DNA of 64,000 bases. It comes from Nocardia panacis (GTDB lineage: Bacteria; Actinomycetota; Actinomycetes; Mycobacteriales; Mycobacteriaceae). The position numbers were made by a program, and so were the translations under genes. The stretch covers positions 248,001-312,000 of the forward strand of contig NZ_QZFU01000019.1 in NCBI RefSeq assembly GCF_003598715.1. Reading direction: 5' to 3'. Position 1 is the first letter of the stretch. Every line of letters begins with the position of its first letter. The notes under the pieces are model-generated. The model ran no database searches, had not been told where the DNA came from, and saw nothing but the letters and a program-made list of their open reading frames with translations. Below are positions 1-7,344 of the stretch, in pieces.

Positions 1-465
1 GCCGACCTCGCGGTCGATCCAGTCGCCGACCAGTTTGACCCAGCCATCGCCGCGGCGCGCCTGCTCGGCGACCATCGCGGGCAGGTCGCGCTCGTCGTCG
101 AGTTCGATCGGCAGGTCGCGGATGTAGCGCTTGGGGCGGGCGATGTGTCTGCCCGCCCTGATGATGCGCGGCAGGTCGGGTCGGGCGTCGAGGAAACGGG
201 TGTCGACGGGGGAACCGGCGTCGCGCACCAGCAGCACACCGGCGTCGCGCTCGACCTCCGCCTGGACGACGGCGCCGGTGTCGTCCTCGTGTCCCCCGCC
301 GTAGAGGATGCCGATATGGCAGTGCGCGTCGACCAGTCCGGGCACGACCCAGCCTGTGTCGCAGAGTGTTTCGGCGTCGGGAACCGGATCGAAGGACACC
401 ACCCCCTCGCGCACCCACAGTTCGCGCACCTCGTCGTCGGGCAACACCACACCGCGCAGCCGCAC
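1..465 (-). CDS. Amidohydrolase family protein (5' part, runs off the window)
   Basis: The frame is open from a GTG at 465 down to the window edge, so the C-terminal part is missing. The N-terminal region reads GWVVPGLVDAHCHIGILYGG, with the metal-binding HxH motif (HCH) that opens the TIM-barrel of the amidohydrolase superfamily. In mycobacteria an amidohydrolase of this kind lies directly downstream of ffh, and here it is the first gene on the far side of an element integrated in ffh, so it marks the original neighbour. A weak GAGGTAG precedes the GTG. Substrate unknown. Confidence 0.8.
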   Translation of the reverse strand, partial: MRLRGVVLPDDEVRELWVREGVVSFDPVPDAETLCDTGWVVPGLVDAHCHIGILYGGGHEDDTGAVVQAEVERDAGVLLVRDAGSPVDTRFLDARPDLPRIIRAGRHIARPKRYIRDLPIELDDERDLPAMVAEQARRGDGWVKLVGDWIDREVG

Positions 466-514
466 AGCTACCTCACTCGAAATCGCGTCGGAAATCTCAG
501 TTCTTGGGGAACTT

Positions 515-535
515 CAGTTTCGACAGGTCGAAACC
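515..535. other. Distal attachment site (attL-like) of the ffh element
   Basis: This carries the same 21 bases as 10758-10778. The heart is tttcgacaggtcgaaa (518-533), two 7-bp inverted arms around a central dinucleotide (ag at 525-526). Read leftward, the sequence on the far side encodes GFDLSKLKFPKN and a stop at about 498. This looks like the native C-terminal end of Ffh left behind by the insertion. The symmetric layout fits what is known of serine integrase sites, where crossover is at a central dinucleotide. Confidence 0.85.
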
Positions 536-626
536 GGCTGACTGTTACCATACCTGCCTCCAAGCAACTACCCCCATCATCTGATCAGATCCCCCCGACC
601 GCAGCGATATCGACCCCCAACGAAAA

Positions 627-646
627 GCCCCGGCACGAGCCGGGGC
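627..646 (-). terminator. Intrinsic terminator after the XRE regulator gene
   Basis: An 8-bp GC stem (GCCCCGGC/GCCGGGGC) with a 4-base loop is followed on the minus strand by TTTTCG. It lies just past the stop of the leftward regulator operon. Confidence 0.7.
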
Positions 647-692
647 CTACAAGCACTCTCGGGCGGTTCCGTCCGTGGCCGGGCTGGACTGC

Positions 693-1535
693 TTACTCCG
701 CTTGGATTCGGATCGTGAGCGCGCGGCGGATCAATGTCCGGGCAACATCCCCGGTGACGGACTGTCCAGCGAGGGCATCGAACGTCTGGCCGTACACCGT
801 GATCTCTCTCGGCTGCGTAATGGTCAGCTCCGCCGCCGGCGTTTCCACCATCACCTTTTTGTCATCGAACATGACAAAGTTAGTAATCTGCATCGGTAGT
901 TCAGCGATCGACGGAACAACACCGAAACTTACGCGCGGTAGTCCGATAGCAGCAAGTAGTCGATCCAACTGTCCGAGCATGACACCATCACCGCCAACGG
1001 TGGTGTATAACGCCTGCTCTGCAACGAGAATATGAAACCGACGATCCCCCCGGTACAAGAGTTGTTGTCGTTCCAAACGCTTGGCTACACCGGCTTCCAA
1101 GTCGTCGGGTATTCGATGGCGCTCAATTGAGCGTTTCAGAATTGCTTGAGCATACTCCGCTGTCTGCAAGATTCCAGGTATCAGCGTTGGCTGATAAATA
1201 CGCATGAGTTTTGTTTTCTCAGCGAGTTGTACCGACATGTGCTGTCGGCGCTTGGTCCCCGCATTAAGGACACGCCTCCATTCGAGGTATGCGGATGCTA
1301 TGTTTCTCGCTGTAGCGATCAAGTCTGATACTTGATCCTTCGTGCCTGTGAGTTCACACCACAGCCGTATATCCGGCTCGGTTGGTTTAGTCTTGCCGTA
1401 TTCGATTTTCGGGACTCGGGTTTGATGCCAGCCAGCCCTTCGGGCTAGCTCGCTCCCGCTGAGTCCAGCACTGAGGCGCAACTCCCTGAGCCGCGCCCCA
1501 AGCGCCTCTTGCTGTTGTTGAACCGAATTTGTCAC
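693..1535 (-). CDS. XRE-family helix-turn-helix regulator with DUF5753 domain
   Basis: The protein is 280 aa. An N-terminal HTH (residues about 8-65: LGARLRELRLSAGLSGSELA...HQTRVPKIEYGKTKP) is followed by a DUF5753 domain (about 95-275, with LIPGILQTAEYAQAIL and TTVGGDGVMLGQLDRLL). This architecture is very common in Streptomyces and Nocardia. The GTG start overlaps the stop of the DUF6879 gene (GTGA), showing a translationally coupled operon. Likely role: DNA-binding regulator of the element, perhaps acting on the divergent promoter region at 2379-2596. A longer reading upstream to 1616 lacks a better ribosome site. Confidence 0.85.
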   Translation of the reverse strand: MTNSVQQQQEALGARLRELRLSAGLSGSELARRAGWHQTRVPKIEYGKTKPTEPDIRLWCELTGTKDQVSDLIATARNIASAYLEWRRVLNAGTKRRQHMSVQLAEKTKLMRIYQPTLIPGILQTAEYAQAILKRSIERHRIPDDLEAGVAKRLERQQLLYRGDRRFHILVAEQALYTTVGGDGVMLGQLDRLLAAIGLPRVSFGVVPSIAELPMQITNFVMFDDKKVMVETPAAELTITQPREITVYGQTFDALAGQSVTGDVARTLIRRALTIRIQAE

Positions 1536-2068
1536 TGTGCGGTGTTCACCGACGGGGCAATATATTCTCGGTATGGAATAGAATCGCGCCATAATCGAGC
1601 TTGCACCGCAAGGCACGATTCGGTGACTCGAGGATCTGCTGTAACCGCCGCACCGGCAGGCGTACCGGACTGGTCAACCAGATTGAATGCGACTTTCTGG
1701 CTGTCGAATATCCAGAAATCGTCCATCGGCACCTCCGATGAATCGATCAGATGCCTAGGCAGATACCGAATGTCTTCCCCGGCATCAATATTGCTTCCAG
1801 TTATGGAAAACAACCACCGATGATAGTCGCTATGTGGGACAGTGACAACCCTTACCCTGCTCACAGCTACACCGCGCGCTGCGGTTTCTTCCACTAGCCC
1901 TGTCCACGCCCGTTTGCCGTATTCCTGCTGCGGCTCTCCAGCAAGGAATCTCCGAAACGGCTCCGATTCAGCCGGGACAGTGTAAGCGTCTTTGACCTCG
2001 AGATGAAATGCTGATTTCCGGGCCTGCCGGAACAGTTCTGGCCAAGGGTTATTTGGAATCAACTCCAC
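1532..2068 (-). CDS. DUF6879 family protein
   Basis: The protein is 178 aa and includes FHLEVKDAYTVPAESEPF and HRWLFSITGSNIDAGEDIRY, typical of DUF6879 proteins that sit next to DUF5753 HTH regulators in actinomycetes. The GTG start at 2068 is preceded by GGAGG at suitable spacing and overlaps the end of the upstream gene (stop at 2049). It ends GTGA into the regulator gene. Biochemical role unknown. The tight three-gene coupling suggests that it works with the regulator as a partner or effector. Confidence 0.8.
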   Translation of the reverse strand: MELIPNNPWPELFRQARKSAFHLEVKDAYTVPAESEPFRRFLAGEPQQEYGKRAWTGLVEETAARGVAVSRVRVVTVPHSDYHRWLFSITGSNIDAGEDIRYLPRHLIDSSEVPMDDFWIFDSQKVAFNLVDQSGTPAGAAVTADPRVTESCLAVQARLWRDSIPYREYIAPSVNTAQ

Positions 2069-2378
2069 CGTAGTAAGTCCTCCGTTTCTTCGGAACCTCA
2101 ATAGCGGCCTCGTCGTCCGCCAAGGTGAGTTGAGCGATTACGTCTGGTTCGTTCACCGGCCGACCAGCGAGCCGGAAGGTGCCCCGGCCGGTGTCGTCCA
2201 TATCCGCACCGATAAACGTGTCCGGTTCGGCGAATCCGGTCAGTAGATGCGGAATCTCCACAGTGCCAACTTCTTTCGTTTCCCAACCTTGCACAAGGTA
2301 GGTCTGTTGGTCGGTGGCGTACAACGTCGGGCAGTCCCCGTCGCCCGATCCGCCCTTGCCCAGGAACCTTAGCCGCAT
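2049..2378 (-). CDS. Small conserved protein of the XRE/DUF6879 cassette
   Basis: The protein is 109 aa and begins MRLRFLGKGGSGDGDCPTLY, with an ATG preceded by GGAGG seven bases upstream. Proteins with this start (LGK..S..G.CPTLYAT...YLVQGW) recur as the first gene of XRE-DUF6879 cassettes in Streptomyces and Nocardia. There are no membrane segments and no recognised catalytic motif. First gene of the leftward operon. Confidence 0.75.
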   Translation of the reverse strand: MRLRFLGKGGSGDGDCPTLYATDQQTYLVQGWETKEVGTVEIPHLLTGFAEPDTFIGADMDDTGRGTFRLAGRPVNEPDVIAQLTLADDEAAIEVPKKRRTYYGGVDSK

Positions 2379-2596
2379 GATCTGGCCTCCCATTCGAGTT
2401 AGGCGCAAGTATGCTCGCACCATCACTCATGATGCTCATAAATCAGGGAAAGATCCAGGGAAAACCCAGATTTCGGCATAGTTTGGCATAGTCATAGACG
2501 GGCTTGACGATCGGTTCGTAGCTTGGGGTTGGCCCCCGTGGCATGTGACGCCATCCGGTCACGGGGTGCCCACCAACTACCGACTACAGGGGTCCG
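2379..2596. promoter_or_regulatory. Divergent promoter region with direct repeats
   Basis: This lies between the leftward regulator operon and the rightward genes. GGCATAGT occurs twice, at 2475-2482 and 2485-2492, ten bases apart (one helical turn). That is a plausible operator half-site pair for the element's HTH protein. No coding sequence seen. Confidence 0.4.
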
Positions 2597-3007
2597 ATGT
2601 TCAGGAGACGACTTGCGAGTAGGAATGCCGTGCAGCCGCTTCCGATACTTGAGTCGGACGATCTTGTCTACACGCTGCTGCGCCGGTTGAAGCGGCGAAA
2701 CGGTAAAGATCATCTCCAATGTGCGTCCATCACTGATGGCGATATCGTCGGATTCTGGGTACTCGAGGATCGGTCTCCGGTCGTGGTCTTCGTGGCGGTC
2801 ACGTCGGAGGGTGCTGCGGATTCCGATCCGGGGAGGCAGCCGTCAGCCGACGCGCTCGGTATCGCTCGGACGGTCGATTTCGGTGCCGGGGTCGATCTGG
2901 CCCGTGCGAGGGAGATGTATCCGGACCTGTCGGCGCTGTGGGATCGGATACGACACGACTACTGGGCGTCGTTCGAGTCGGGGCGGCGGCTGTGGACTGG
3001 CCAGTGA
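2597..3007 (+). CDS. Hypothetical protein, first rightward gene of the element
   Basis: The protein is 136 aa. It contains PLPILESDDLVYTLLRRLKR, then a beta-rich stretch (GFWVLEDRSPVVVFVAVTS) and a charged C-terminus (YPDLSALWDRIRHDYWASFE). No family recognised. The stop TGA overlaps the GTG of the next gene, so the two are coupled. Codon use is normal for the host, although the surrounding element is more AT-rich. Confidence 0.6.
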   Translation: MFRRRLASRNAVQPLPILESDDLVYTLLRRLKRRNGKDHLQCASITDGDIVGFWVLEDRSPVVVFVAVTSEGAADSDPGRQPSADALGIARTVDFGAGVDLARAREMYPDLSALWDRIRHDYWASFESGRRLWTGQ

Positions 3008-3339
3008 GCGTGCGGGCGGCGATCGATGCCGCTGCCTCCAAAGGCTATGTGCTGCGGCCCCGATACAGGTGGCCGCACGGATGGGAGCTGGTGGACGCGC
3101 AAGGGCGCGTGGAACCCACGTACGGGTCGATCCCAGAAATCCTCGAGATCCTGGATGTCCCTGTTCTGGTGCCAGATCCGGGCGGGACGCAGATCCAAGC
3201 CCCTCCGATGGATAACGTGACGCCGATCACGCGTCGGTTCGGGCCTATGCAGCCTGAGGACGACTTCGGAAGCGCCACAGTCGAATTCGAGGACTACCCA
3301 GACGACTACCCTCCGGAAGCGAGTGGAATAGATGCGTGA
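3004..3339 (+). CDS. Hypothetical protein coupled to the preceding gene
   Basis: The protein is 111 aa if started at the GTG that overlaps the previous stop (GTGA), and it begins VSVRAAIDAAASKGYVLRPR. The middle has RWPHGWELVDAQGR and a short helix (IPEILEILDVPV). The C-terminus is acidic (EFEDYPDDYPPEASG). No family recognised. An alternative GTG lies at 2992. It overlaps the next gene by eight bases, continuing a three-gene set. Confidence 0.55.
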   Translation: MSVRAAIDAAASKGYVLRPRYRWPHGWELVDAQGRVEPTYGSIPEILEILDVPVLVPDPGGTQIQAPPMDNVTPITRRFGPMQPEDDFGSATVEFEDYPDDYPPEASGIDA

Positions 3340-3661
3340 ATGTGATTGTGGCCCTTGGATTACCGCATCCCACTGCGGCATCGTGAAGACCGATCCCGAG
3401 AACGCCACGGTGATCGTGGAGGCACCGTGCCGTGACCAGATGTGCACAAGTCGTGGTTTCGTGCCGGTGATCGATGGGCGACTTGCGCCGCACTCCAACT
3501 TGCTCGGCAACCCTTGCGAGTGGGCGGGGGTTGGCATCGTGGACGACCGCGAAACAGCGGGCATGCGGCAGTGGCCCACGACCGACCAGGCCGGCCGGGT
3601 CATCTGGTCTCTGGACTCGTACCTTAGGAGGCTCGAATTCATGGGAGTGATGCGACGGTGA
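3332..3661 (+). CDS. Hypothetical Cys-containing protein
   Basis: The protein is 109 aa. It opens MRECDCGPWITASHCGIV and has further Cys/His residues (PCRDQMCTS, NPCEW), so a metal-binding fold is possible but not shown. It overlaps the end of the upstream gene and is followed by an intrinsic terminator at 3706, closing the transcription unit 2597-3661. No family recognised. Confidence 0.55.
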   Translation: MRECDCGPWITASHCGIVKTDPENATVIVEAPCRDQMCTSRGFVPVIDGRLAPHSNLLGNPCEWAGVGIVDDRETAGMRQWPTTDQAGRVIWSLDSYLRRLEFMGVMRR

Positions 3662-3705
3662 GGGGTAGTCGCTGCTCGATACGGATTCCTTAGAGGCCAC
3701 AAACG

Positions 3706-3733
3706 ACCCCTGGCGTAAGCCGGGGGTTTCTCT
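3706..3733 (+). terminator. Intrinsic terminator
   Basis: A 9-bp stem (ACCCCTGGC/GCCGGGGGT, one wobble pair) with a GTAA loop is followed by TTTCTCT. It lies 45 bp after the 3332-3661 gene. Confidence 0.75.
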
Positions 3734-3807
3734 GTATACGAGGCTAAGATTAGGGAACTCATCATATTCCGAGCGATTCCGGCATAGCTCGACTCTCGCT
3801 CTAATCC

Positions 3808-4008
3808 ATGAACACGGGAATGTATTCGAATCCCTCTGAATGGCCCGCAGACAGACGAACACTCCTCGGGGTATGTCAATGTATCGTTTCGAGCGTTGAT
3901 GCCGTGAGTGTGGACGAATTTATCCCGGGTGGTCATTTCGAGCCTGATCCTGAGCCGGATAAATGCCGTTTCTGTTCCGTAGCCGCTTCGTGTGGCTTTT
4001 CTTTTTGA
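3808..4008 (+). CDS. Doubtful 66-aa open frame
   Basis: The frame ends ...KCRFCSVAASCGFSF, which gives a Cys cluster. However, the last 28 bases coincide with a clear hairpin terminator, and no good ribosome site precedes the ATG. It may be a real small zinc-type protein, or a chance frame in a leader region ahead of the antirepressor gene. Confidence 0.2.
   Translation: MNTGMYSNPSEWPADRRTLLGVCQCIVSSVDAVSVDEFIPGGHFEPDPEPDKCRFCSVAASCGFSF
3981..4006 (+). terminator. Intrinsic terminator with TTCG loop
   Basis: The stem is AGCCGC/GTGGCT with loop TTCGT, followed by TTTTCTTTTT. It isolates the antirepressor gene from upstream transcription, unless it acts as an attenuator. Confidence 0.7.
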
Positions 4009-4042
4009 GTCAATCTTGACAATGCCCCAAGGAGGCTAAGCG

Positions 4043-4483
4043 GTGCCTAACGAGATTCAGCCGTTCGAGTTCAACGGTGCGCAGGTGCGAACCCTGGTGG
4101 TGGACGGCGAACCCTGGTTTGTGGCTAAGGACGTGACAGACATCCTCGGCTTCAAGAAGGGCTACGAAGCCGTCACTCAGCATGTTTTGCCTGCTCAGCG
4201 CACTACCGTGAATTGCGGTAGTGGTCTGAACCCAAAACGGGTTGCAATCAATGAGGCGGGTCTCTACCGGCTGCTCATGCGGTCGAACGTTCCAGGGGCC
4301 GAGCGGTTCCAGGCTTGGGTTACCGACGAGATCTTGCCCGCCATCCGCAAGACCGGCCGCTACGACGCAGTACAGCTCGCGGTGCCACAGACCTACGCCG
4401 AGGCGCTTAGAGCCGCTGCCGACCAGTACGAGCGCGCCGAGCTGGAGACGGCCAAGCGCCTGGAGCTGGAGGCTAATCCTTAA
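4043..4483 (+). CDS. Bro-N domain antirepressor-like protein (short form)
   Basis: The protein is 146 aa. Residues about 5-110 form a Bro-N (BRO N-terminal, Pfam Bro-N) domain: FEFNGAQVRTLVVDGEPWFV, KDVTDILGFKKGYEAVTQHV, INEAGLYRLLMRSNVPGAERF, WVTDEILPAIRKTGRY. Phage antirepressors usually carry a second C-terminal domain (KilA-C/ANT). Here a helical stretch (AEALRAAADQYERAELETAKRLELEAN) ends abruptly, so the C-terminal domain is absent or lost. GTG start with AAGGAGG upstream. Likely role: interferes with a repressor during induction. Confidence 0.8.
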   Translation: MPNEIQPFEFNGAQVRTLVVDGEPWFVAKDVTDILGFKKGYEAVTQHVLPAQRTTVNCGSGLNPKRVAINEAGLYRLLMRSNVPGAERFQAWVTDEILPAIRKTGRYDAVQLAVPQTYAEALRAAADQYERAELETAKRLELEANP

Positions 4484-4756
4484 CGAAACCAAGCACCGTA
4501 GGTGATGCTTAGCCGACCATTAGCGTCGGTGAGGTAAGGAAATTCAATGATTTTCCGCATCTATTCATGCGGAGAGTCAGCGCTATCACCATCGCAAACA
4601 CATCTAAGCGAAAGCTTACGATGAGCTAAGCGGAAGGTCGTTGACCTAAGCGTGGGTTGACGAAAGCTAGTTGGCTGCTACATTTTAATTGCTTCCCATG
4701 GACGCAGATGTTCGATTTGACATCACCCCAGGGCTAGTAAAATCAGGAGAGAGGAA
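4484..4756. promoter_or_regulatory. Intergenic region with repeated CTAAGCG motif
   Basis: No gene seen. CTAAGCG occurs at 4604, 4626 and 4646, spaced 20-22 bases. A further copy is at 4036 just before the antirepressor start, and one inverted copy lies near 4404 inside that gene. Related GCTTAGC is at 4507. Two small hairpins lie at 4490-4530. This could be an operator array or iterons. Confidence 0.35.
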
Positions 4757-4933
4757 ATGCGCAGACCAAGGGTTTCAATCAGATACGACCACAACAACCG
4801 AGCGGCATATCACAAGCTCACACGCGAGGGCACGTCGGCATATCTACTGACGGAACGAAACGAACTCGCCGAACTACGGAACCAGATCAATGCTGCCCTG
4901 GAGGCACCTACCCATGACCGCAACAAACGCTGA
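4757..4933 (+). CDS. Small hypothetical protein (58 aa)
   Basis: It begins MRRPRVSIRYDHNNRAAYHK and ends THDRNKR. A strong ribosome site (AGGAGAGAGGA) lies directly before the ATG. It is basic, with a helical segment (LLTERNELAELRNQINAALE). It overlaps the start of the next gene by 20 bases in another frame, a compact phage-like arrangement. No family recognised. Confidence 0.55.
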   Translation: MRRPRVSIRYDHNNRAAYHKLTREGTSAYLLTERNELAELRNQINAALEAPTHDRNKR

Positions 4934-5288
4934 CCCTTTTGAATCCCTTTACGATCCGCCCGCACTGACCTTCTCGTCGCCTATCACCGGCAACGGTATG
5001 GCCGCAATCCGGGCATGGGTGGCGGAGATAGAGAAGCACTTCGGCGGTCAAGGCTTGGCAACGTGCCATTACGCATCCCTGATCGGGTATTGGGCGAACC
5101 TCAAGACATTCCGAGTGGAGATCACCGATCGGAAGCTTGTCGAGGCAACCGAATCGCATCACGGTCGTTGGACGGGGCACGCTCAGAGGCTGGTGGACGC
5201 TGGGTTCCTGGTAAAGCTCCCCAGGAAGTCTCGGGAGCGTGGCACAGCTTACGTATTGGCAACCCCGAGGCAGGTCCCGTTGAACTAG
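4914..5288 (+). CDS. Hypothetical protein, possible winged-helix fold
   Basis: The protein is 124 aa from an ATG preceded by GGAGG; an upstream ATG at 4890 is less likely. It contains YASLIGYWANLKTFRVEITD and HAQRLVDAGFLVKLPRKSRE followed by a short beta strand (GTAYVLATP). This pattern resembles the recognition helix and wing of a winged-helix domain, but no family is recognised. It sits directly before a region rich in palindromes, which fits a DNA-binding role. Confidence 0.55.
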   Translation: MTATNADPFESLYDPPALTFSSPITGNGMAAIRAWVAEIEKHFGGQGLATCHYASLIGYWANLKTFRVEITDRKLVEATESHHGRWTGHAQRLVDAGFLVKLPRKSRERGTAYVLATPRQVPLN

Positions 5289-5559
5289 CGAGGGGTGTCG
5301 AAAGTGTCCGGGATTTACTGGACACTCCCAAGGGAGGGGTGTAGCGGATATCCCGGATACTCCGATCGCTGAGATGATGGAAGTGTCCGGTATATTCCGG
5401 ACGTTTCCTCTATGTAGCCGTCGGAGACAGGGAGAACACCTACGTAATGGTGTTCGAAACCAGACTATCCAAGCCGGGCCGTAGTGGCCCGGCCTATGAG
5501 CTAGCCCAGGAACGTTCCTGGGCATTACACCAACACGTGTTGGTGATTAGGAATAACGA
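5289..5559. promoter_or_regulatory. Palindrome-rich control region
   Basis: No gene seen. From left to right: GTGTCC-N10-GGACAC (about 5302-5323), GTCCGG-TATATT-CCGGAC (about 5384-5401), GAACACC-N8-GGTGTTC (5434-5455), GCCGGGCC-N5-GGCCCGGC (5473-5493), the perfect 18-bp palindrome CCCAGGAACGTTCCTGGG (5505-5522) and another, CACCAACACGTGTTGGTG (5528-5545), 14 bases before the next start codon. These could be protein operators or stem-loops of a structured leader. Confidence 0.6.
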
Positions 5560-5811
5560 ATGACAAGTAAGCACGAATCCGTGATTCGTGAGAAGACAAA
5601 TGGTGATAGATATCTTTACCATAAACAGGGTCATCCCAAGCTCTCCAACTGGCTTGGGATTCCCGAGTCACAGGTCAAGCCAGCACTTGACCGCTTGATT
5701 ACTGAGGGTGTCCTCAGCTATTCGGGCCGGTCACGGACCGACTCACACAAGTTCGAGATTCATCCAGTCAAAGCGATAGACCCGACGTCTATCGACCCGT
5801 GGAACAACTAA
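5560..5811 (+). CDS. Small winged-helix-like DNA-binding protein
   Basis: The protein is 83 aa. KLSNWLGIPESQVKPALDRL (helix-turn-helix), then ITEGVLSYSGRSRTDSHKFE (recognition end and wing), gives the layout of a minimal winged helix of MarR/phage type. The ATG follows two perfect 18-bp palindromes, so autoregulation is a reasonable inference. No exact family recognised. Confidence 0.6.
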   Translation: MTSKHESVIREKTNGDRYLYHKQGHPKLSNWLGIPESQVKPALDRLITEGVLSYSGRSRTDSHKFEIHPVKAIDPTSIDPWNN

Positions 5812-6406
5812 TACACACCGCCGTCGTTGGACGACGTAGGAGTTCTATGTCTATGGATCAGAGTAGCCCTTGATGGTCCCTCTGGCGCTCCTACCACCGC
5901 CGGAGCCCGACATAGCCCAAGAGATATATGTGAACTACATCACAATCTGAGGTCTGAGACCAAAAATCAGACCTAATAGCTAGGTGAGGGAGAGAGGGAG
6001 TAGTGAGGGTGCGAAGCACCCGAGCTACGACCGATCGACCGAACCATCATCCAGAGCCCCTGAAGGGCTCTCTAGAACACAGACACACAAGGAAGCCCCT
6101 TGAGGGCTTCCGATGAAACTTCCAATGAAATATATCTAGTCAATACAGATTAGGCCGCCTTGAGGCGGCCATACATAAGACAGGTAATAATGTCTCTGGA
6201 TAATATTATGGTCATAGTAAAGCGATAGCATCTATCATGATGGTAGCTATTCCATTGTTCTTGGCTTGACGTTACCGATTAGCCATCCAACCCCAACTGT
6301 TCAACAGTTGGCTCGAATATAGTGAGTACTTCTCCTTCCTCAGCACGTCGGTGCTGGGGCTTTTATTTTTCCTGGTTGTCGTGTACCTAACGAAAGGAGT
6401 TGTTCC
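5812..6406. other. Non-coding stretch with a series of short hairpins
   Basis: About 590 bp, AT-rich, without a convincing gene. Stem-loops follow one another: GGGTGC gaa GCACCC (6007-6021), AGAGCCC ctga GGGCTCT (6053-6071), GGAAGCCC cttga GGGCTTCC (6091-6111), GGCCGCC ttga GGCGGCC (6152-6169), CCAACTGTT C AACAGTTGG (6293-6311), and a T-tailed terminator at 6341-6370. None of the first five has a clear T-run, so they look like structured RNA or binding sites rather than terminators. Confidence 0.5.
6341..6370 (+). terminator. Intrinsic terminator before the 49-aa gene
   Basis: The stem is CAGCAC/GTGCTG with loop GTCG, followed by GGGC and a run TTTTATTTTT. Confidence 0.75.
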
Positions 6407-6556
6407 GTGTGCCGCAACGATCACCCCGAAACATCCATCAGCCGCTACACCCGGGGGCGGCGGGAATGCCGCAAGTGCGTAGCCGAACGTGTCTACAGGC
6501 ATCGACGGAGAGCGGCTGAAGCCCTGCGCCGTGAGCGCGAAACTCTGGACGGATAG
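6407..6556 (+). CDS. Cys-rich 49-aa protein
   Basis: GTG start with AAAGGAG eight bases upstream. The protein begins VCRNDHPETSISRYTRGRRE and continues CRKCVAERVYRHRRR. A Cys-x-x-x-His pair and a CxxC pair make a probable small zinc finger, followed by a very basic helix. Small proteins of this look are common in actinophage genomes, often near HNH genes. It is flanked on both sides by intrinsic terminators, so it is its own transcription unit. Confidence 0.55.
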   Translation: MCRNDHPETSISRYTRGRRECRKCVAERVYRHRRRAAEALRRERETLDG

Positions 6557-6584
6557 GGAACGAATTTATCCCAAACCGGTTTTA

Positions 6585-6617
6585 GGCCGCCAGCGTGGAC
6601 GCTAGGCGGTCTTTTTG
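6585..6617 (+). terminator. Intrinsic terminator
   Basis: A long two-part stem (GGCCGCC...GGCGGTC and GCGT/ACGC) is followed by TTTTT, 29 bases after the 49-aa gene. Confidence 0.75.
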
Positions 6618-6643
6618 ATGCACGGAAAGGAAACGGATCAACA

Positions 6644-6919
6644 ATGGATGACCTAGAGGCTGCGACTCGGCGAGCCGCGGAAGCGGAACAAAAGCTTGAA
6701 GAGTTGATGCTGTCAGAGGCGTTCGGTATCCGCGCCGAATGTCTTACCGGCACCGTCGAGGCGCGCGCCGAGGCTATCGCCGCAGCGGTCAAAGCAGTGC
6801 GCAGACCGAGGGCACTCGAGCCGGACCCGTCTCAGGGCATGACCCGTGAAGCGGATATCCGCCCGAGCGATCCGCTGGTCGAAATTCTTACCCGAGCGGC
6901 GAACAGCACCCGATACTGA
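6644..6919 (+). CDS. Hypothetical protein, helical N-terminus
   Basis: The protein is 91 aa. Residues 1-30 (MDDLEAATRRAAEAEQKLEE...) are strongly helical and probably coiled coil. The rest (SDPLVEILTRAANSTRY) is undefined. A good ribosome site (AAAGGAAA) precedes the ATG. It lies 13 bases before the next gene, likely in one transcript. No family recognised. Confidence 0.55.
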   Translation: MDDLEAATRRAAEAEQKLEELMLSEAFGIRAECLTGTVEARAEAIAAAVKAVRRPRALEPDPSQGMTREADIRPSDPLVEILTRAANSTRY

Positions 6920-6932
6920 AAGGAGTCACGAG

Positions 6933-7268
6933 ATGGATATCAAGCGTATGTTGATGGAAGGGCTCAACCGGCCCGAGGCCGATACCGATGAAAACAACCG
7001 TCCGTGGTATTACTGCCCGGTGTCTACCGATCATCTGTGTCAAGCACTACTGGATGCTCTGAATGATGCGGGTCACGGAACCCGGAATCATACTAATTCG
7101 CAGGATCTCGAAAAGCTCGCGGACAAGCAAGCGGCAGCCGCCGCCGACACCTCGCGGCAAGAACTCTTGGAAGCTATGCGACGGTATCAGGACGCCAAGA
7201 GCGCGTTGACGATGCGCCCGGCCGGGCCGGGAAGCCTCAACCACGATTTCAAGGAATGGGCAAGCTAA
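6933..7268 (+). CDS. Hypothetical protein
   Basis: The protein is 111 aa from the ATG that follows AAAGGAG; a longer frame begins at 6846 but overlaps the previous gene with no ribosome site. It contains NNRPWYYCPVSTDHLCQALL and a long helical segment (LEKLADKQAAAAADTSRQEL...). No family recognised. Part of the rightward small-gene run 6644-8181. Confidence 0.55.
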   Translation: MDIKRMLMEGLNRPEADTDENNRPWYYCPVSTDHLCQALLDALNDAGHGTRNHTNSQDLEKLADKQAAAAADTSRQELLEAMRRYQDAKSALTMRPAGPGSLNHDFKEWAS

Positions 7269-7344
7269 CCCATCGTTCAGTACCGATATCGACAATCGGC
7301 CGGGAGCGAATCGCGGCCATTTCGACATTTCGAAGGAGAAATAC

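Noticed and set aside
5434..5460. tRNA-like arm (GGTGTTCGAAACC)
   Set aside because: Only a T-arm-like stem is present; no acceptor, D or anticodon arms could be built around it.
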